Of a stretch of DNA of 64,000 bases, positions 1 through 11,810 are shown in pieces; positions within the stretch are counted from its first letter, which is position 1; the number at the start of each line of letters is the position of its first letter. The translations under genes were made by a program, and so were the position numbers. This DNA is from Cinnamomum chago (taxonomy: Eukaryota > Streptophyta > Magnoliopsida > Laurales > Lauraceae). The stretch is from positions 125,523,501-125,587,500 of the forward strand of contig CP142451.1 of assembly GCA_038049695.1 (NCBI GenBank), written 5' to 3'. Under the pieces are notes generated by a model. It was not told the DNA's origin. It worked only from the letters and a program-made list of their open reading frames with translations, and ran no database searches.

Positions 1-140
1 CTAAGAATAATGCGATTGACGGATTTTTCTTTTTTCTTTTTATTTTGCAATCTTGGATGCCTTTGCTTTGTGTGCACTAGCACAAACTAAATATTATGAA
101 GTTGGAATTTATAACTTTTGTCCTGTTTCTTTATTAACAG

Positions 141-1121
141 AGTCCCGCAGGTTTTCTCCACTTCAGATAAGAGCTTCTTCCTCTGAAGAGACATCCAGTG
201 CTTTTGAAGTTGAAGAGATCTTCTCAGATTTGAAGGGGAAGGTTGAAGTTCTCCAATTCTCTCAGTCTAGAAGCTGCATTGATTTGTGTCCAACACTTAA
301 TTCTAAAGCTGCTTGCTATCTATATTTGTGACAGTGGGATGCACTTGAAAACAAGTCCACCGTAATTCTCTATGGAGGAGGTGCGATAGTTGCTGTTTGG
401 CTATCATCTATTGTCGTCAGTGCGGTCAACTCGGTCCCTCTGGTTTGTAGTCTAATTGGTTCTGGCTTGTCTTGCCTTAGTTTGTCAAGAAGTAAATGGA
501 TATTCTTCAGTTGCAGCTGGTTAGAATATTTCATTAGCTTTGATGTCTCTGCCCTGCTAGGCTGGAGGGCAATCTGATGTTGCATCACAGAATGTGGGAT
601 GCCATTTATCTAACTTCTCTGCTGCTAATCAACATTGTCAATTGATGTTACTGTTTATTTGGTTGGAAAGGGGAAAGAATGCACCCACCTAGCACAATTT
701 CTGTTTTGCATGCTAAAAAAAGTTCAACCCAATTTGCAACTTGGGACACATCCAGATGCTTATTTGGTTCTTACTTATGATGACATGACATAGAGTTCAA
801 TTTTATGCTGAGGTCTATTACCCATATCAACGTATTCTTTCCGTTTTGTTTGTTTGTTTGTTTGTTTTTCTTTCCCATCAGCTTCCAAAGATTATGGAGT
901 TGGTTGGGCTTGGGTACACTGGATGGTTTGTCTACCGATACCTTCTCTTCAAGGTTAAGCAACTGACATAAATTGCTACTGTTGTTGTGATTGGATGTTG
1001 ATTTCCAAAAAAAAACCATATGTTCATAACAAACAGCTATTGCTTTCTGCAGTCTAGCAGAAAAGAGTTGGTCACAGATATTGAAGTGTTGAAGAAAAAG
1101 ATCGCTGGAACAAGTGAGTAG
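141..1121 (+). CDS. CURT1A: CURT1A-type thylakoid curvature protein, C-terminal part (5' end outside window)
   Basis: Four exons are visible: 141-241, 335-442, 882-953 and 1053-1121 (stop TAG). All have GT-AG borders and keep frame. They encode an acidic linker, the motif WDALENKS, a first membrane helix containing YGGGAIVAVWLSS, the turn NSVPLLPK, a second helix with ELVGLGYTGWFVYRYLLFK and a lysine-rich amphipathic tail ending KKKIAGTSE. This is the CURT1A signature. In Arabidopsis, CURT1 proteins oligomerise at grana margins and bend thylakoid membranes. The transit peptide and first exon(s) lie before base 1, so the gene is partial only because of the window edge. The first visible intron ends at 140. 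I see no lesion. CURT1B, C and D differ in the helix sequences, so A is the best paralogue call. Confidence 0.9.
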
Positions 1122-1362
1122 CTAGAGACAGGAGGTCTATGAAGCTTATGTATTAAAGGAACTTTTATCCTGTAATTTAATTGCGGTTTGTCATCCTCTC
1201 TTTCCTTGTATGATTTGCTCTTCTGAATGTAAGTCATGAATTGGCAATTCAGCAAATGTCGTTTTGAGGATCTTTTCCCTTTTACAATGCTCTTTCCACT
1301 CGGTTGTTTTTGTCTTACGAATGAATCTACATGCCGACATTTTTTTGTGAAGGGTCTGTTTG

Positions 1363-1462
1363 CTTGCATAGAATACATGGGAATTGAATACATAAAAATC
1401 CATGGTCAAATGAGATCAACCGAAGAATTATTAAAGAGGCGAGGGGTGAAGGATATAAGGTA

Positions 1463-1498
<36 letters not shown>

Positions 1499-1600
1499 CA
1501 ACGCTCACTTTCCTGTGATTTAAATTACTGGGGTGAGTATTTATTTCCCGACTTCCTTCAATTCATTTTTCATTAGAGGGGAGTTAATTGATGGTCGTTT
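1363..1600. repeat. Dispersed repeat, family also at 56.8-57.5 kb
   Basis: Starts with GCTTGCATAGAATACATGGG and contains GGTCAAATGAG and GAGGGGTGAAGGATATAAGG, followed by the (TA)n run. The same word order recurs at 56780-57040 and 57160-57400. The reverse complement of its start, CAATTCCCATGTATTCTATG, occurs at about 57460-57481, which suggests an element with inverted ends. No coding potential. Confidence 0.5.
1466..1493. repeat. (TA)n microsatellite
   Basis: Uninterrupted alternating TA of about 14 units, embedded in the dispersed repeat. Confidence 0.9.
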
Positions 1601-2879
1601 TTGGAAATTCACATTTGTTTCTTCTATTTTAACCATTTTTGCTATGACTCCTGTGTATTCATTTACATGAGAGATGAGACAAGCAGGGCATGGACGTTTT
1701 AGTACTAGTTGCAGAGGAATGTGGGTTCCTTTTTTCCTTTCTTTTGCTTGGGAATCAGATGTGGTGCACAAATCACAATGGCATATTTGGTAAATGGTAT
1801 ACCAAAGAGCTCATGGAATTGACACATTTGTTGATACATTGAGACCAAAAGATTGATAAGCCACCTCAATGATGGATTAATGCTAAAACATTCTACTAAC
1901 AAGGCATTTCAGACCATCCTGTATCTTGATTTTGTGAATTTTGGCAGCTCTGAAAGACTGAAGCTCATTTTACTGTTTCAGATTGTTGTGAAGTGCAGAT
2001 CAGCAACACTTCGAACTATGGTTCATGCAAGAGTTTGGTCACTGATGGTGACATGGATTAACTTTGAAACTTTTGATTGAACCTCATTAAAAATTGCATA
2101 TTGGGACACTGCTGACAAAATTGTTGTCATTGTTATCTTAACCTTGTCCCATTAAACAAGGGTTGGTGGCTTAGAAGTTGTACTGTCTGGCTGGAAAAGA
2201 ATATACCATCGACTCTAGTTGACAGTTGAAACAAAAGAATTGAAGAAAAAGAAGGGGGAACTCTTGTCAACAGGCATGGTTTTAGAAAAAATTCAGAAGA
2301 GAAATGTTCCATTCTTTTTGGAGAAGATTGACCCAGCCATTCCAATTTAGTTCCAGTATGGGGACCAGGCCGGGTCCTGGCAAACAAAGTGATTCCTTTT
2401 CAAATATTGAGAAGAATGCTAGAATATGATGCAGAATTCCTTTACATTTAGCAATAATGGCAGCTGCTGGGAAGAGTTTTTAGGTATCCATTCTTAATGA
2501 TCATTTGATTGTTAAGATAATGCTTCTTCCTTACAGTCCCAAATTATTTCTGGCACAAAAATCCATAGTCATTTGGGAAGGACAGTTTCTCACCTAATTT
2601 GATATATAATTTCCACCCCACTTAATATATACAGAAATAAAATAAATGCTCATCTCAACACTTCTTTATATGAAGGTCCAATACAAATGAATGGCACTAT
2701 ATATTTCCTATTTAATTCTTCAAATTATTATCATTTGATTTTTCAGCGGCCGTCACCGTAAATATAGATCAAAGTAATATTTCGTTTCTTATGGGCGAAC
2801 TAACCTTTGTCACCAGCATAGAGTGGTTTTTAGTGTTGCTATCACACACAATTAGACTTTTTTTTTTCCTCTTTTTTGC

Positions 2880-2990
2880 TACGTTGGCCTATTAGCCAAG
2901 AGTGATACTATCAATATCAACCTGAAGGCCCAGGGTGTGTGATACTAAGGTGCCAACACCACTCGACCATGAATGTGTTGGCAATTAGAC
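2880..2990 (-). mobile_element. SINE-like fragment
   Basis: On the minus strand there is a pol III A-box-like stretch (GGTCGAGTGGTGTTGGCACC) and further along a weak B-box-like GGTTGATATTG. A related unit lies at about 40187-40270 on the same strand, sharing the phrase for GAGTGGTG(T/C)TGG. A recurring tRNA-derived unit fits a SINE. Ends and target duplications are not resolved. Confidence 0.4.
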
Positions 2991-4803
2991 ACAAAATTTG
3001 GTAGTGAGTTATTACGGTCGTGTAAGACCATGGGCCAGACACAATATATGGAAGAATTAAGAGTCACTTTACATGCTGTGGATATAAATCCAACCAATAC
3101 TTTTCTTCATCAGCTCAAACCTTGACATTAAAGTTTTCAGGATGCACTTGCTTGATAGTAAAGCAGATCTCATCAGAATAAGAAGGAAAAGCTCCTTTGG
3201 AAATGGCAGGGAAGAATCATGTCTATAAGCCATTGTCCCCATGAGATGCGTACCCTCAATGTCATTGGAGGAAAAAGGATGGCTGTCAGCTTGGCAAGCC
3301 AAAGGCACTGAGTCCACCTGATTCAAGGGTGAGGTCTATTTTTCATCCAATGGGAAGACTTATACTTTGGACCCCTACAAGAACCACAGAGACCATGTTG
3401 TGCCACACTTTGAAAACTTAGATATGGTTGAGTGGACTCAGGTTGACCATAAAAACAAGTTCTCAGCTACAAGCTTATGCGTGTTCATGGGCCTGTCTGG
3501 CCATGTTGGACCATAAACCTTATCCAAACCCAGCCCTTCGAGCCCAATATTCAGCTCCAGGATTAGGCACATGGGCCATGAAACAAGGCCTGGGCCCAGC
3601 CCATTTATGCAAAATATATACACCCTTTGTGTTAAATTTGTCTGGTTGGCAGGGCCTTTTAAGTGTATGCAGGCCTGGGTCCTCCCATTTAATTACTGAA
3701 CCAGACAGTTTTCCATTATTCTCTTTATATTTGATATACTTTGCATGTGTTCAACTCAATTTGCTTGGTCAATCTTCTATCTACAGTAAGTCTTGAATTT
3801 TTTGCTGGTTTACATTACAATGTTGATAAATGTGGCACCTAGTGTTTGTGTCCTTGATGGCAACCACCCATTCCAATAGATAGTATAGATGAACAAAGTC
3901 AGAATAACAAGATAAGTGAACCAAAAAAAAAAAAAAGAGAACTAGGAGCACATGAAAGGTATCTAAAGAGTCATGAATCTAAAGAGTGATCATGACTTCT
4001 TTCATACAAAAGTCAGAGATACATAAAACACATGAGGAAATGTCCTAGTTGTGCAGGTTATATTCACAATGAGTCAATGACTGATATGCAGGGTCTGCTT
4101 CATAAATTCATTAGGAATGGTTAAACAAATCTAGTTACACTTCAATAGAAGTTGATTCCACCAGCTAGTTAGACAGTAATGTATATACCACATTATTTTA
4201 CATTCTTTTCTTTTTGTATTTTGATCGTATAATATTTTACACGTGATTAATAACGAGTGAGGATTAAAAACCCCGGGGTGCCACTAGCTAATTATAAAGG
4301 GCTGGCCTCTAGAAGATGAGGACCCAATAACAAGTGATGGATTAAAAACGATCAAAGAGATAAAATAAAAGCCCACTGTGCACTTACGTGGGGCCATTTT
4401 AAATGTTAGATAATGAAAAAGAGAGCCTATGAATTAGCTATTTATAAAAAGTAGACGGAGAAAAACAGCTTGTGAAGTTAAATCTTAAAAAAAAAAAAAA
4501 GGAATAAATGTAGCAAACATGCACCCCAATTTAATTAGACCAAAAGACATCAAATGTGCAATTGAAATAAAAGAAAATTAGAAACCTTTATGATGATGGC
4601 TTTTGATTGGGCGTAAAGACAATCAATTACTTGACACCCACTAAGCTTATTCTCCTCTCAATTGATAAGGGTTAGTGGGCCCCACAAGCACTCTTCATGT
4701 TTAAAAATATTTTCATAGGGATCCGTATTCATTGTTTGTTTCATATGATCACACCAATTCCCTCATTCATTCTGCCCTGTGACTCTCTGTCTTTCCACTT
4801 ACT

Positions 4804-4812
4804 CTACATATA
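4804..4812 (+). promoter_or_regulatory. TATA-like box of RCC1-repeat gene
   Basis: ACATATAAC lies about 100 bases before the ATG at 4909, in a CT-rich leader-like stretch. Position and sequence fit a plant TATA box; inferred only. Confidence 0.35.
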
Positions 4813-4908
4813 ACAAACAAATAAGAAGACACAGCTCCAAACTCCCGAGTATATCTTCAGCTTGTTTCCTCTCTCATCTTCCCAACTCAGCTTCACAGCT
4901 CCTCTCTC

Positions 4909-7900
4909 ATGGCTTCTGAATCAATAAACCCCATCATCTTAGCATGGTCTGAGCTCTCATATCTCTCTCTCTCTCTCTTTTTGTATATGTTTATCTTCTT
5001 CTTCTGCTTCTTCTCTCTGAATATATACATGTGGGTTTTGTGACAGGGGCTCAGGAGAGGATGGGCAGCTGGGGATTGGAAACACAGAAGAGAAGGACTG
5101 GGTCTGCAGCCTCAAGGCTCTAGAGAACCAGAGAGTCTCTGCAGTGGTTGCAGGAAGCAGAAACTCCCTTGCTATCTGTGAAGATGGAAAGGTCTCTTTT
5201 TTCTTTTTTTTTCTTTTTTTTTTTTTTCCTATTCTATTCTACGATTCTATCTTCTTTCACTAATACGGTTTCTGGGGTTGTTGTGATTATCGATTTATCA
5301 GCTCTTTACTTGGGGTTGGAACCAAAGGGGTACTCTGGGTCACCCCCAAGGGTCAAAGATTGAGAGCATTCCCTCCCAAGTTAAAGCCCTTGCCAATGTC
5401 AAGATTGTTCAGGTTAGTTCCTATATCTTTATAATCATCATCCCATCTATCTGGGGTTGTTTTTGGGTGTCTGTAAGTACTTCAGGCTTGTTTACAGAAT
5501 GCTAGAGAAGGCTGTTTAGTTAATGGTAATGAATCTTATGGTGTTAGGATTCATGACCTGATGGTAGAATTTTATGACAGTTGGGTGGTTATAAGCTGTT
5601 TGATCTATGGTTTATATCGATAAAAGTTGTGATAGTTCAGATAATTATGAATTTTTTACTGGTGAAATTTTGTGAATGTTGTTCATCAAATTATTCTTTG
5701 ATTTAGGATTTACTGATTTGTTTTCCCTTTTGCAATTATAGGCAGCTATTGGTGGTTGGCATTGTCTGGCTGTAGATGATGAAGGCAGAGCCTATGCATG
5801 GGGTATCATACTTGTCATTTCACTTGCTAGTAGCCTGCCTTCTTGTGAAATTGCAAGTCCCGAATTTCCGTTTTCACTGGATAATTAAGTGGTTACATTT
5901 TGCACAGGTGGGAATGAGTATGGGCAGTGTGGCGAAGAACCCGAGCGAAAAGATGACAGTGGCAAGCCTTTGAAAAGGGATATTGTAATTCCTCAACGCT
6001 GTGCCCCAAGGTTTTCTGTTCGCCAGGTGATCAAATTCAATGGATTGTTCTCTATGATGGGATGGTTTGGATTAATGTATTTGAGGCTGAGTAGTTATTG
6101 TCTTTGCTAATAATTCTTAGCTTAGATGAATTACAATGTTGATATTATCATCCTGCCAATTGGATGTGGCCAATGTGTACCAAGGGTACACATTCTTGAA
6201 AAGAGGGGTAAATAGGCCCGTATGACCTTTGATGTGTGATTATTGCACCTTTTTTCTTATAGCCTGGCTTTTTAAGGCCTGTCTTTAGTTTACTTGCTAT
6301 CAGTAACATAGAAGGAAAAAAAACATTTCCATGTGACTTTGACTAAAACAGAGGCCATGTTTATGGGCTCTGCAATGATAAATTAAGACAGGAAAATGGT
6401 GCATTCCATTCATCAAATATATTTGCTACCCAAGTTGTTATGTCTGGCATGCAAATAAGACAATCTAAAAGAATCAAGAAGGTTTTCTTTACATACTAGT
6501 TCGACTAGTTTCTTTTCTTGGGATATCATTCTAAGCCACTTTCTTATTTTGCTTTAATTTGAAGCAATTCTTTGTAATGGGCAATGGTTACATGGTTTAT
6601 AATGGGATAGTTTCTATTTGCTACAGAATATTCCTTCTGCATGTTGTTTGTTTGTGGAATTCAGCTAGTGGATCGTAGATTTCAATCAACTAATCATCAC
6701 ACTTGTGCTCATATTTCTTGTCAAACAGAGGGATATCCACCGTTAAACGCTTGTCTGTTTTACATACTTTTGTTGATTGCATATCAGGTAGCTGCTGGGG
6801 GTACACACTCTGTGGTGCTCACACGGGATGGGCATGTATGGACATGGGGCCAACCATGGCCCCCTGGAGATATGTATGTCTCTTGCCTTTGTTTATTTGT
6901 TGAACCTCCTGGTGTGACCTGACCTTTTATCTGAGCTTGACCTTCCTATCTTACGATATGATTAGGTTTTCCTTATACATGATATTGTTTTTTGTCTTAG
7001 AAAACAGATATCTACTCCTGTACGTGTACATGGTCTTGAAAAGGTCAGGCTTATTGCTGTTGGTGCATTTCATAATTTGGCTCTCCTTGAGGATGGAATG
7101 CTATGGGCATGGGGCAATAATGAATATGGACAACTTGGAACTGGAGATACTCAACCAAGAACGCATCCTATCCCTGTTCAGGGGTTGTCTGGTGTTACTT
7201 TGGTTTGTTTCATCAACTCATTCCTCCTTTTTTTAATCTCTTGAATTGCTGTTCCACTCTCCACCTTCTGTATGTCAATTTCCAAATGGAAGTAACAGCT
7301 ATGGTTAAACTAATAAGACATTTCTTGCTGTAAAATTCATTTGAATTTCGATGGCCAAAATGCAAGATTTTACTGCGAAAAATATTCACAACAAAATCTG
7401 GTTGTCTGGATAGTTTCCAGACTAAAATAGACATGGTAAACTATGGTAAACTTGCAACTTGCGAGAAACTTATGGAAGAATCATTTCATTTTGAATAAAT
7501 TATTTAGAAGAATGGGACAAGCTTGGATATGGGGAAGAGATTAAACTTAGTTATCTCTAAAAGAAAATAGTCTACTGGTCTCTGATTATCAAAAATTGCA
7601 TCTCGTTTGTGACTCTTTTCCCTTGTGTAATCAATGCCTCTTAAAAGAGTGGGAACTGCTCTGCAAGGTTGGTAGGTCAGGGAGAAAAAAGAACAATGTC
7701 TTGAGTAAATAAGGTTTATTTATAAGTGGATTTGTCACCCTGAAGATGCAAAGAGAGGGATTGTGAATTATTCAAAATCCTGATAATATCGTCTCTTTAA
7801 TAAAATTTAACCCTTGTCTGATTAAAAAAAAAAAAAGATGGAGACACACAAGGGGACCCTTCTCCTTTGGTATGGCATGATTAAATATGTGAAAATGTGA

Positions 7901-10900
7901 TATTTGTATGAAAAAATGTGAGAGTTTGCTTTTATGCCTAATTCACTATGTTACATAGGATAAACATTGTTAGCTGAGCATATGTACGCCTACTTCTGAA
8001 TGTATTATGGGTTCTGAATCATTAGAGTCTCAAATGAAGCCAATATCAATCATCTGGTTCTTTTGTATACCAGGTTTATGTCAAAGATGATGAATTTATG
8101 TTTGTAGCCTTCTTCTAGTTCAAATTTACAAAGTGAAGTGGTGAAAAGATTCTTGGGATTTTTTGTTGCTTAGTAAATATGACCGACAGTGAACAATCCA
8201 GTGATGTAATTAGGATTCTTTGCCTGCAATGAGAATGAAGTAGTTGGGACACAACTTCCTGTAGGCCAGCAGTTACAAGAATGGCAGTGGTAAGATTTAG
8301 TCTATCTTAGAAATATGGAGAAGCTTTGATATTGCTCTACTTTTTTCCATTGCTCCTTTGTAGATATGAAGAGAGACAGAACTTGATATTGGTTGATTTA
8401 GCTTGGAGAGGGATAACAGTTCAAAACAGTGGCAGACAGGACGCAACTGTCAGCACTTGCTATAATGGGCTGGCTAAAATGTTACAGTAGTGCTCCTGGA
8501 AAAGTTGCACAGAATCTTGGTATGTAGGATTGTAGGTTAAAGTGAAATTGGTGTAAAAGTTTAGTCAAGACCACTGAGATTTATTGTTGACCAACAATTC
8601 TCAAAGGAATGCACAAGAGTGCAAGCAATAGAAATGGTTTGACATTGATTTTATACTGAAAGTTGCTTTGACGATTCAAAGATACATCGCTACTGGAAAG
8701 CCATGGTTGATCAACAAAATTAGCAACATCCTTTTATTCTGTAGGCTCTTCATTTCTTTTCATTGTGTTCGGTAACTTAATTATCTCCTTCTCTTTTTAT
8801 TGTAGCTTCTAATTTATATCTTTTTATGTGATATATGCAATACTTTCTGTTTAACTACGAGAAAATGTTTTGGACTTCTTCATTTTCTGTTTTAATAGAT
8901 TTTCTCTAGTCTAATATTTTGTTTAAAAGGAAATCATTATTTGCATTTCTCCAGGTTGATATTGCTGCTGGAGGATGGCATTCCACTGCATTGACAGATG
9001 ACGGAGAGGTTTGTTGGCCCCCTTTTTTTTTTTTGGTTCAAGTGTTTTTATTAGGAAGCACCATTGATGTAAAGTATAAAACATCTTTACAGTTTTGTAT
9101 TTTTAGGTTTGGATATGGGGTTCGTGCCCATCACCCTGCACCTAAAAGGTGTCCTTTGAGATGTCTTTAATATATCTCTATGAGCATGTAGAAATGCATC
9201 AAGGCACTGATGCTTCACCACTTTGCCTCCCTCTGCTGTCACTAGCCGTTGCTGGAATGAACAAACTATGTGTCAGCTCTCTTTTATTGCCAGAATTTCT
9301 TCTTTGAGTCCCCAAAACCAGCTGCCCAGAAAAGGATTACACTTGTCACCATTCTTATTTGGTACAACTCTCCCATCCCCAGTTACCTCAGGCTGCCTTC
9401 GGAGCTACCATGCACTATAAGTTTATTTCCCTTCACTGGAGGGGTCTCAAGTCTCATCTCTGAAAGATTGTCCAATGTGATCTTCCAGTCTGATGCAAAG
9501 CTGACGAGTCGTTGCAAGGAGGCCCATGGCCCACATGTGGGATCCAAGAGAGTTTAGGAATATCTTGTTTCTTAGTTTATTTCTCTAATTATTTGTCATT
9601 CGTTATCTAATTTTATTTAATAAGTTGCAATTAGGATGTTTCTAATTTCCTTTATTTCCTAGTTTGATTAGGAGTCTTAGCCCTTAAGTTTTCTTTTCTT
9701 ATTTATTATGATATCACCAGATAACATACTAGCTAGTGCAGCCTTGGATCCGTGAATGGAAAACAGACCAAAATTCCTTAAAAGGTTTGACCGAATCCAG
9801 AATAATTCAATGATAGGGACCAAGCTCAAAGAAGCTTGGCTGAATCCTGGAGGATTCAATAACTGAGCATTCTCAAACTAGAGAGAAACTCACAACCAGC
9901 GGAAAATCCATAACAATTTTATTTAATAATTGAAATCTGTCTCTCTTAATGGAGGGATTACATATTTTGTTAGTAGGGTTGAACATCCCTTTTTCTAATG
10001 GGACTCTACTTTCCTAAGCAATAAAGGAAACTAAATCATTAAACCTCCTAAACTGACCAAATCATATTGTGCAGATTTCCTAGTTGTATCATACAAAGAG
10101 CTTAATGTGGACGTGCTGGTTTTTCTCACTCCTGATTCGGGAATAATGTACTGGAAAATTGTTTCGTGGGAAACAAAATGTACATATTTATGCAGACAAT
10201 TGAATAATTTAGCATGAGCTGATCTTTTATTGCAGGTGTATGCTTGGGGAAGGGGTGAGCATGGGAGGCTTGGATTCGGAGATGATAAGAGCAGTAAAAT
10301 GTTTCCCCAAAGGGTTCAACTTCTCGTGGGAGAGGAGATAGTTCAGGTAAGACTAACAAACCTGCAACTCCATTTTAACACACTAACGTAATTGAATTAC
10401 TATTTGACTCTTATGAGTTCTTCCATACATGTCGTCGTCATCATCAAAGCCTTGCCCCAACTATGTTGGGGTCGAATACATGAATTTTGTTTCTCCGTTC
10501 TGATCCATCCAGAGCCAAATTTTTGGATAGGTTGCACTTCTTGTAAATCAACTGATTAATTATATTATTTTTTGAATTTACGCATACACTTGTGCCAGTA
10601 CCGCTGATCAAATTCTGCTGTTCCTGTATCCTGATTGGACCTGTTTTAACAGAGTACATAGTTTCTATTTGATGCAATGAGAATGAGATTATTTTATGGT
10701 CGCTATTCCAGCTGCAATCATACACCACTTTGTGGTTGATCCATTCCCACATCCTTTTTCTTTCAGGTGTCTTGTGGAGGCACGCACTCAGTTGCATGCA
10801 CACGTGATGGACGCATGTTTTCAGTAAGTACTCCTAGTGTTTTAACGTGCTTTTAATGGTGGGTGCTACTGAAAAGAAAGAAAAAAAAACACAATAGAGG

Positions 10901-11810
10901 GACTCAGATCAAGTCACGATGCTGATACGGACATAATAGAGAGTTAAACCTGCCCCCAGGTATTGTCGGCTGTATTGTGTAAAGTGATTTTAATAATACA
11001 ATTGTATGGATGTCGTCCAAGCAGCAGAACCCTTACGAATTTCAGTCTTATTTTAATGAAATTCAGGAGTTATCTTCTAGCATTAATTTAGCTTTCTGTC
11101 ATAAGGTTGGATTGGCCAAATCTATGATGAATGCTTTAGCCAAACAGGGAGTCGAGAGGGTGCCTCCTCCATTAGGTGTTATTATGTAATTGCGGGTTAG
11201 GTGGGAGTATAATGCTCTTGTACCCTCTTGTTTTTTGTGCTTTCTATCCTTGTAATTTCTTCTCCTTCTAATGAGAGCTTATGTTACCAAGTTAATAAAA
11301 TAAAAATAAAAAAATAAAAACTGCCCCCAAGGAAACCACTTAGGACGTAGGTAAATGAAATTACGTCAGCATACAATAGCGAGGGCCTCAAAAGTAAAAA
11401 AAATTATATGTTGAGCATTTGTGCCTTCTCATTGAAAGGAAATTCTTACCTATGAGCAGACAGCATATAGCTTTATATGCAATAATAGTTCTTTGATCAT
11501 CATTTTAAGTCATTGAGTCCCCTTGGCAAAAGAGTTGGGTTTGTCCCCATATTCTTTCTTTTCAAGAACTAAATCTTTAGAGTGTTGCATCTGCTGACTG
11601 GTTTATTATATGCAGTTTGGACGTGGAGACCATGGGCGGCTAGGATATGGGAGGAAAGTCACAACTGGTCTTCCAATGGAAGTGCCAATAAACCTACCAC
11701 CACCAATGACTCTCAATGGCGCCACTGATGGACATTGGTGTGCTAAACTCGTTGCCTGTGGAGGACGCCATACTTTGGCAATTGCCTCGTGGGTAGATGA
11801 ATCAGAGTAA
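4909..11810 (+). CDS. RCC1-repeat (regulator of chromosome condensation family) protein
   Basis: Eleven exons: 4909-4946, 5047-5191, 5302-5412, 5742-5802, 5908-6026, 6788-6873, 7001-7202, 8955-9008, 10236-10346, 10767-10823, 11616-11810 (stop TAA). All have GT-AG borders and the frame is kept, giving 392 aa. The protein is a seven-blade beta-propeller made of RCC1 repeats: repeated AAGGxHS and W(A/T)WGxNxxGQLG motifs such as WGNNEYGQLGTGD and WGRGEHGRLGFGD. It is almost only propeller; there is no extra domain. Length and start MASESINP fit the Arabidopsis At5g16040/At3g02510 group, whose biochemical role is not settled. UVR8 is a more distant relative with a longer C-tail, which is absent here. 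Introns 7 (1.75 kb) and 8 (1.2 kb) are long. Confidence 0.9.
10431..10535 (-). mobile_element. LINE (RTE/L1-type) 3' end in RCC1 intron 9
   Basis: On the minus strand the intron encodes LSKNLALDGSERRNKIHVFD followed by PNIVGARL and a (GAT)n tail. The pattern RxxIHVADP-x-IVGTRL plus a GAT/GATGAT tail is the C-terminus and 3' end of a plant non-LTR retrotransposon. Related ends lie at 15662-15835 (minus) and 28220-28425 (plus). It is 5'-truncated, as usual for LINEs. Confidence 0.65.

Larger units (their letters stand above)
1122..4908. other. Intergenic region, CURT1 3' flank to RCC1 promoter
   Basis: No gene is supported. It holds the CURT1 3' flank, a (TA)n microsatellite at about 1466-1493, a dispersed repeat at about 1363-1600 that recurs near 57 kb, and a SINE-like unit at about 2880-2990. 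The stretch at 3480-3700 is rich in GGGCC/GGCCC-type words, like 56.45-56.72 kb. The last 130 bases before 4909 are CT-rich with a TATA-like ACATATAAC near 4804, and probably form the core promoter and 5' UTR of the RCC1 gene. Confidence 0.5.

Noticed and set aside
3428-3796. 122-aa plus ORF
   Set aside because: Covers GGGCC/GGCCC repeat words, no homology recognised, no splice context.
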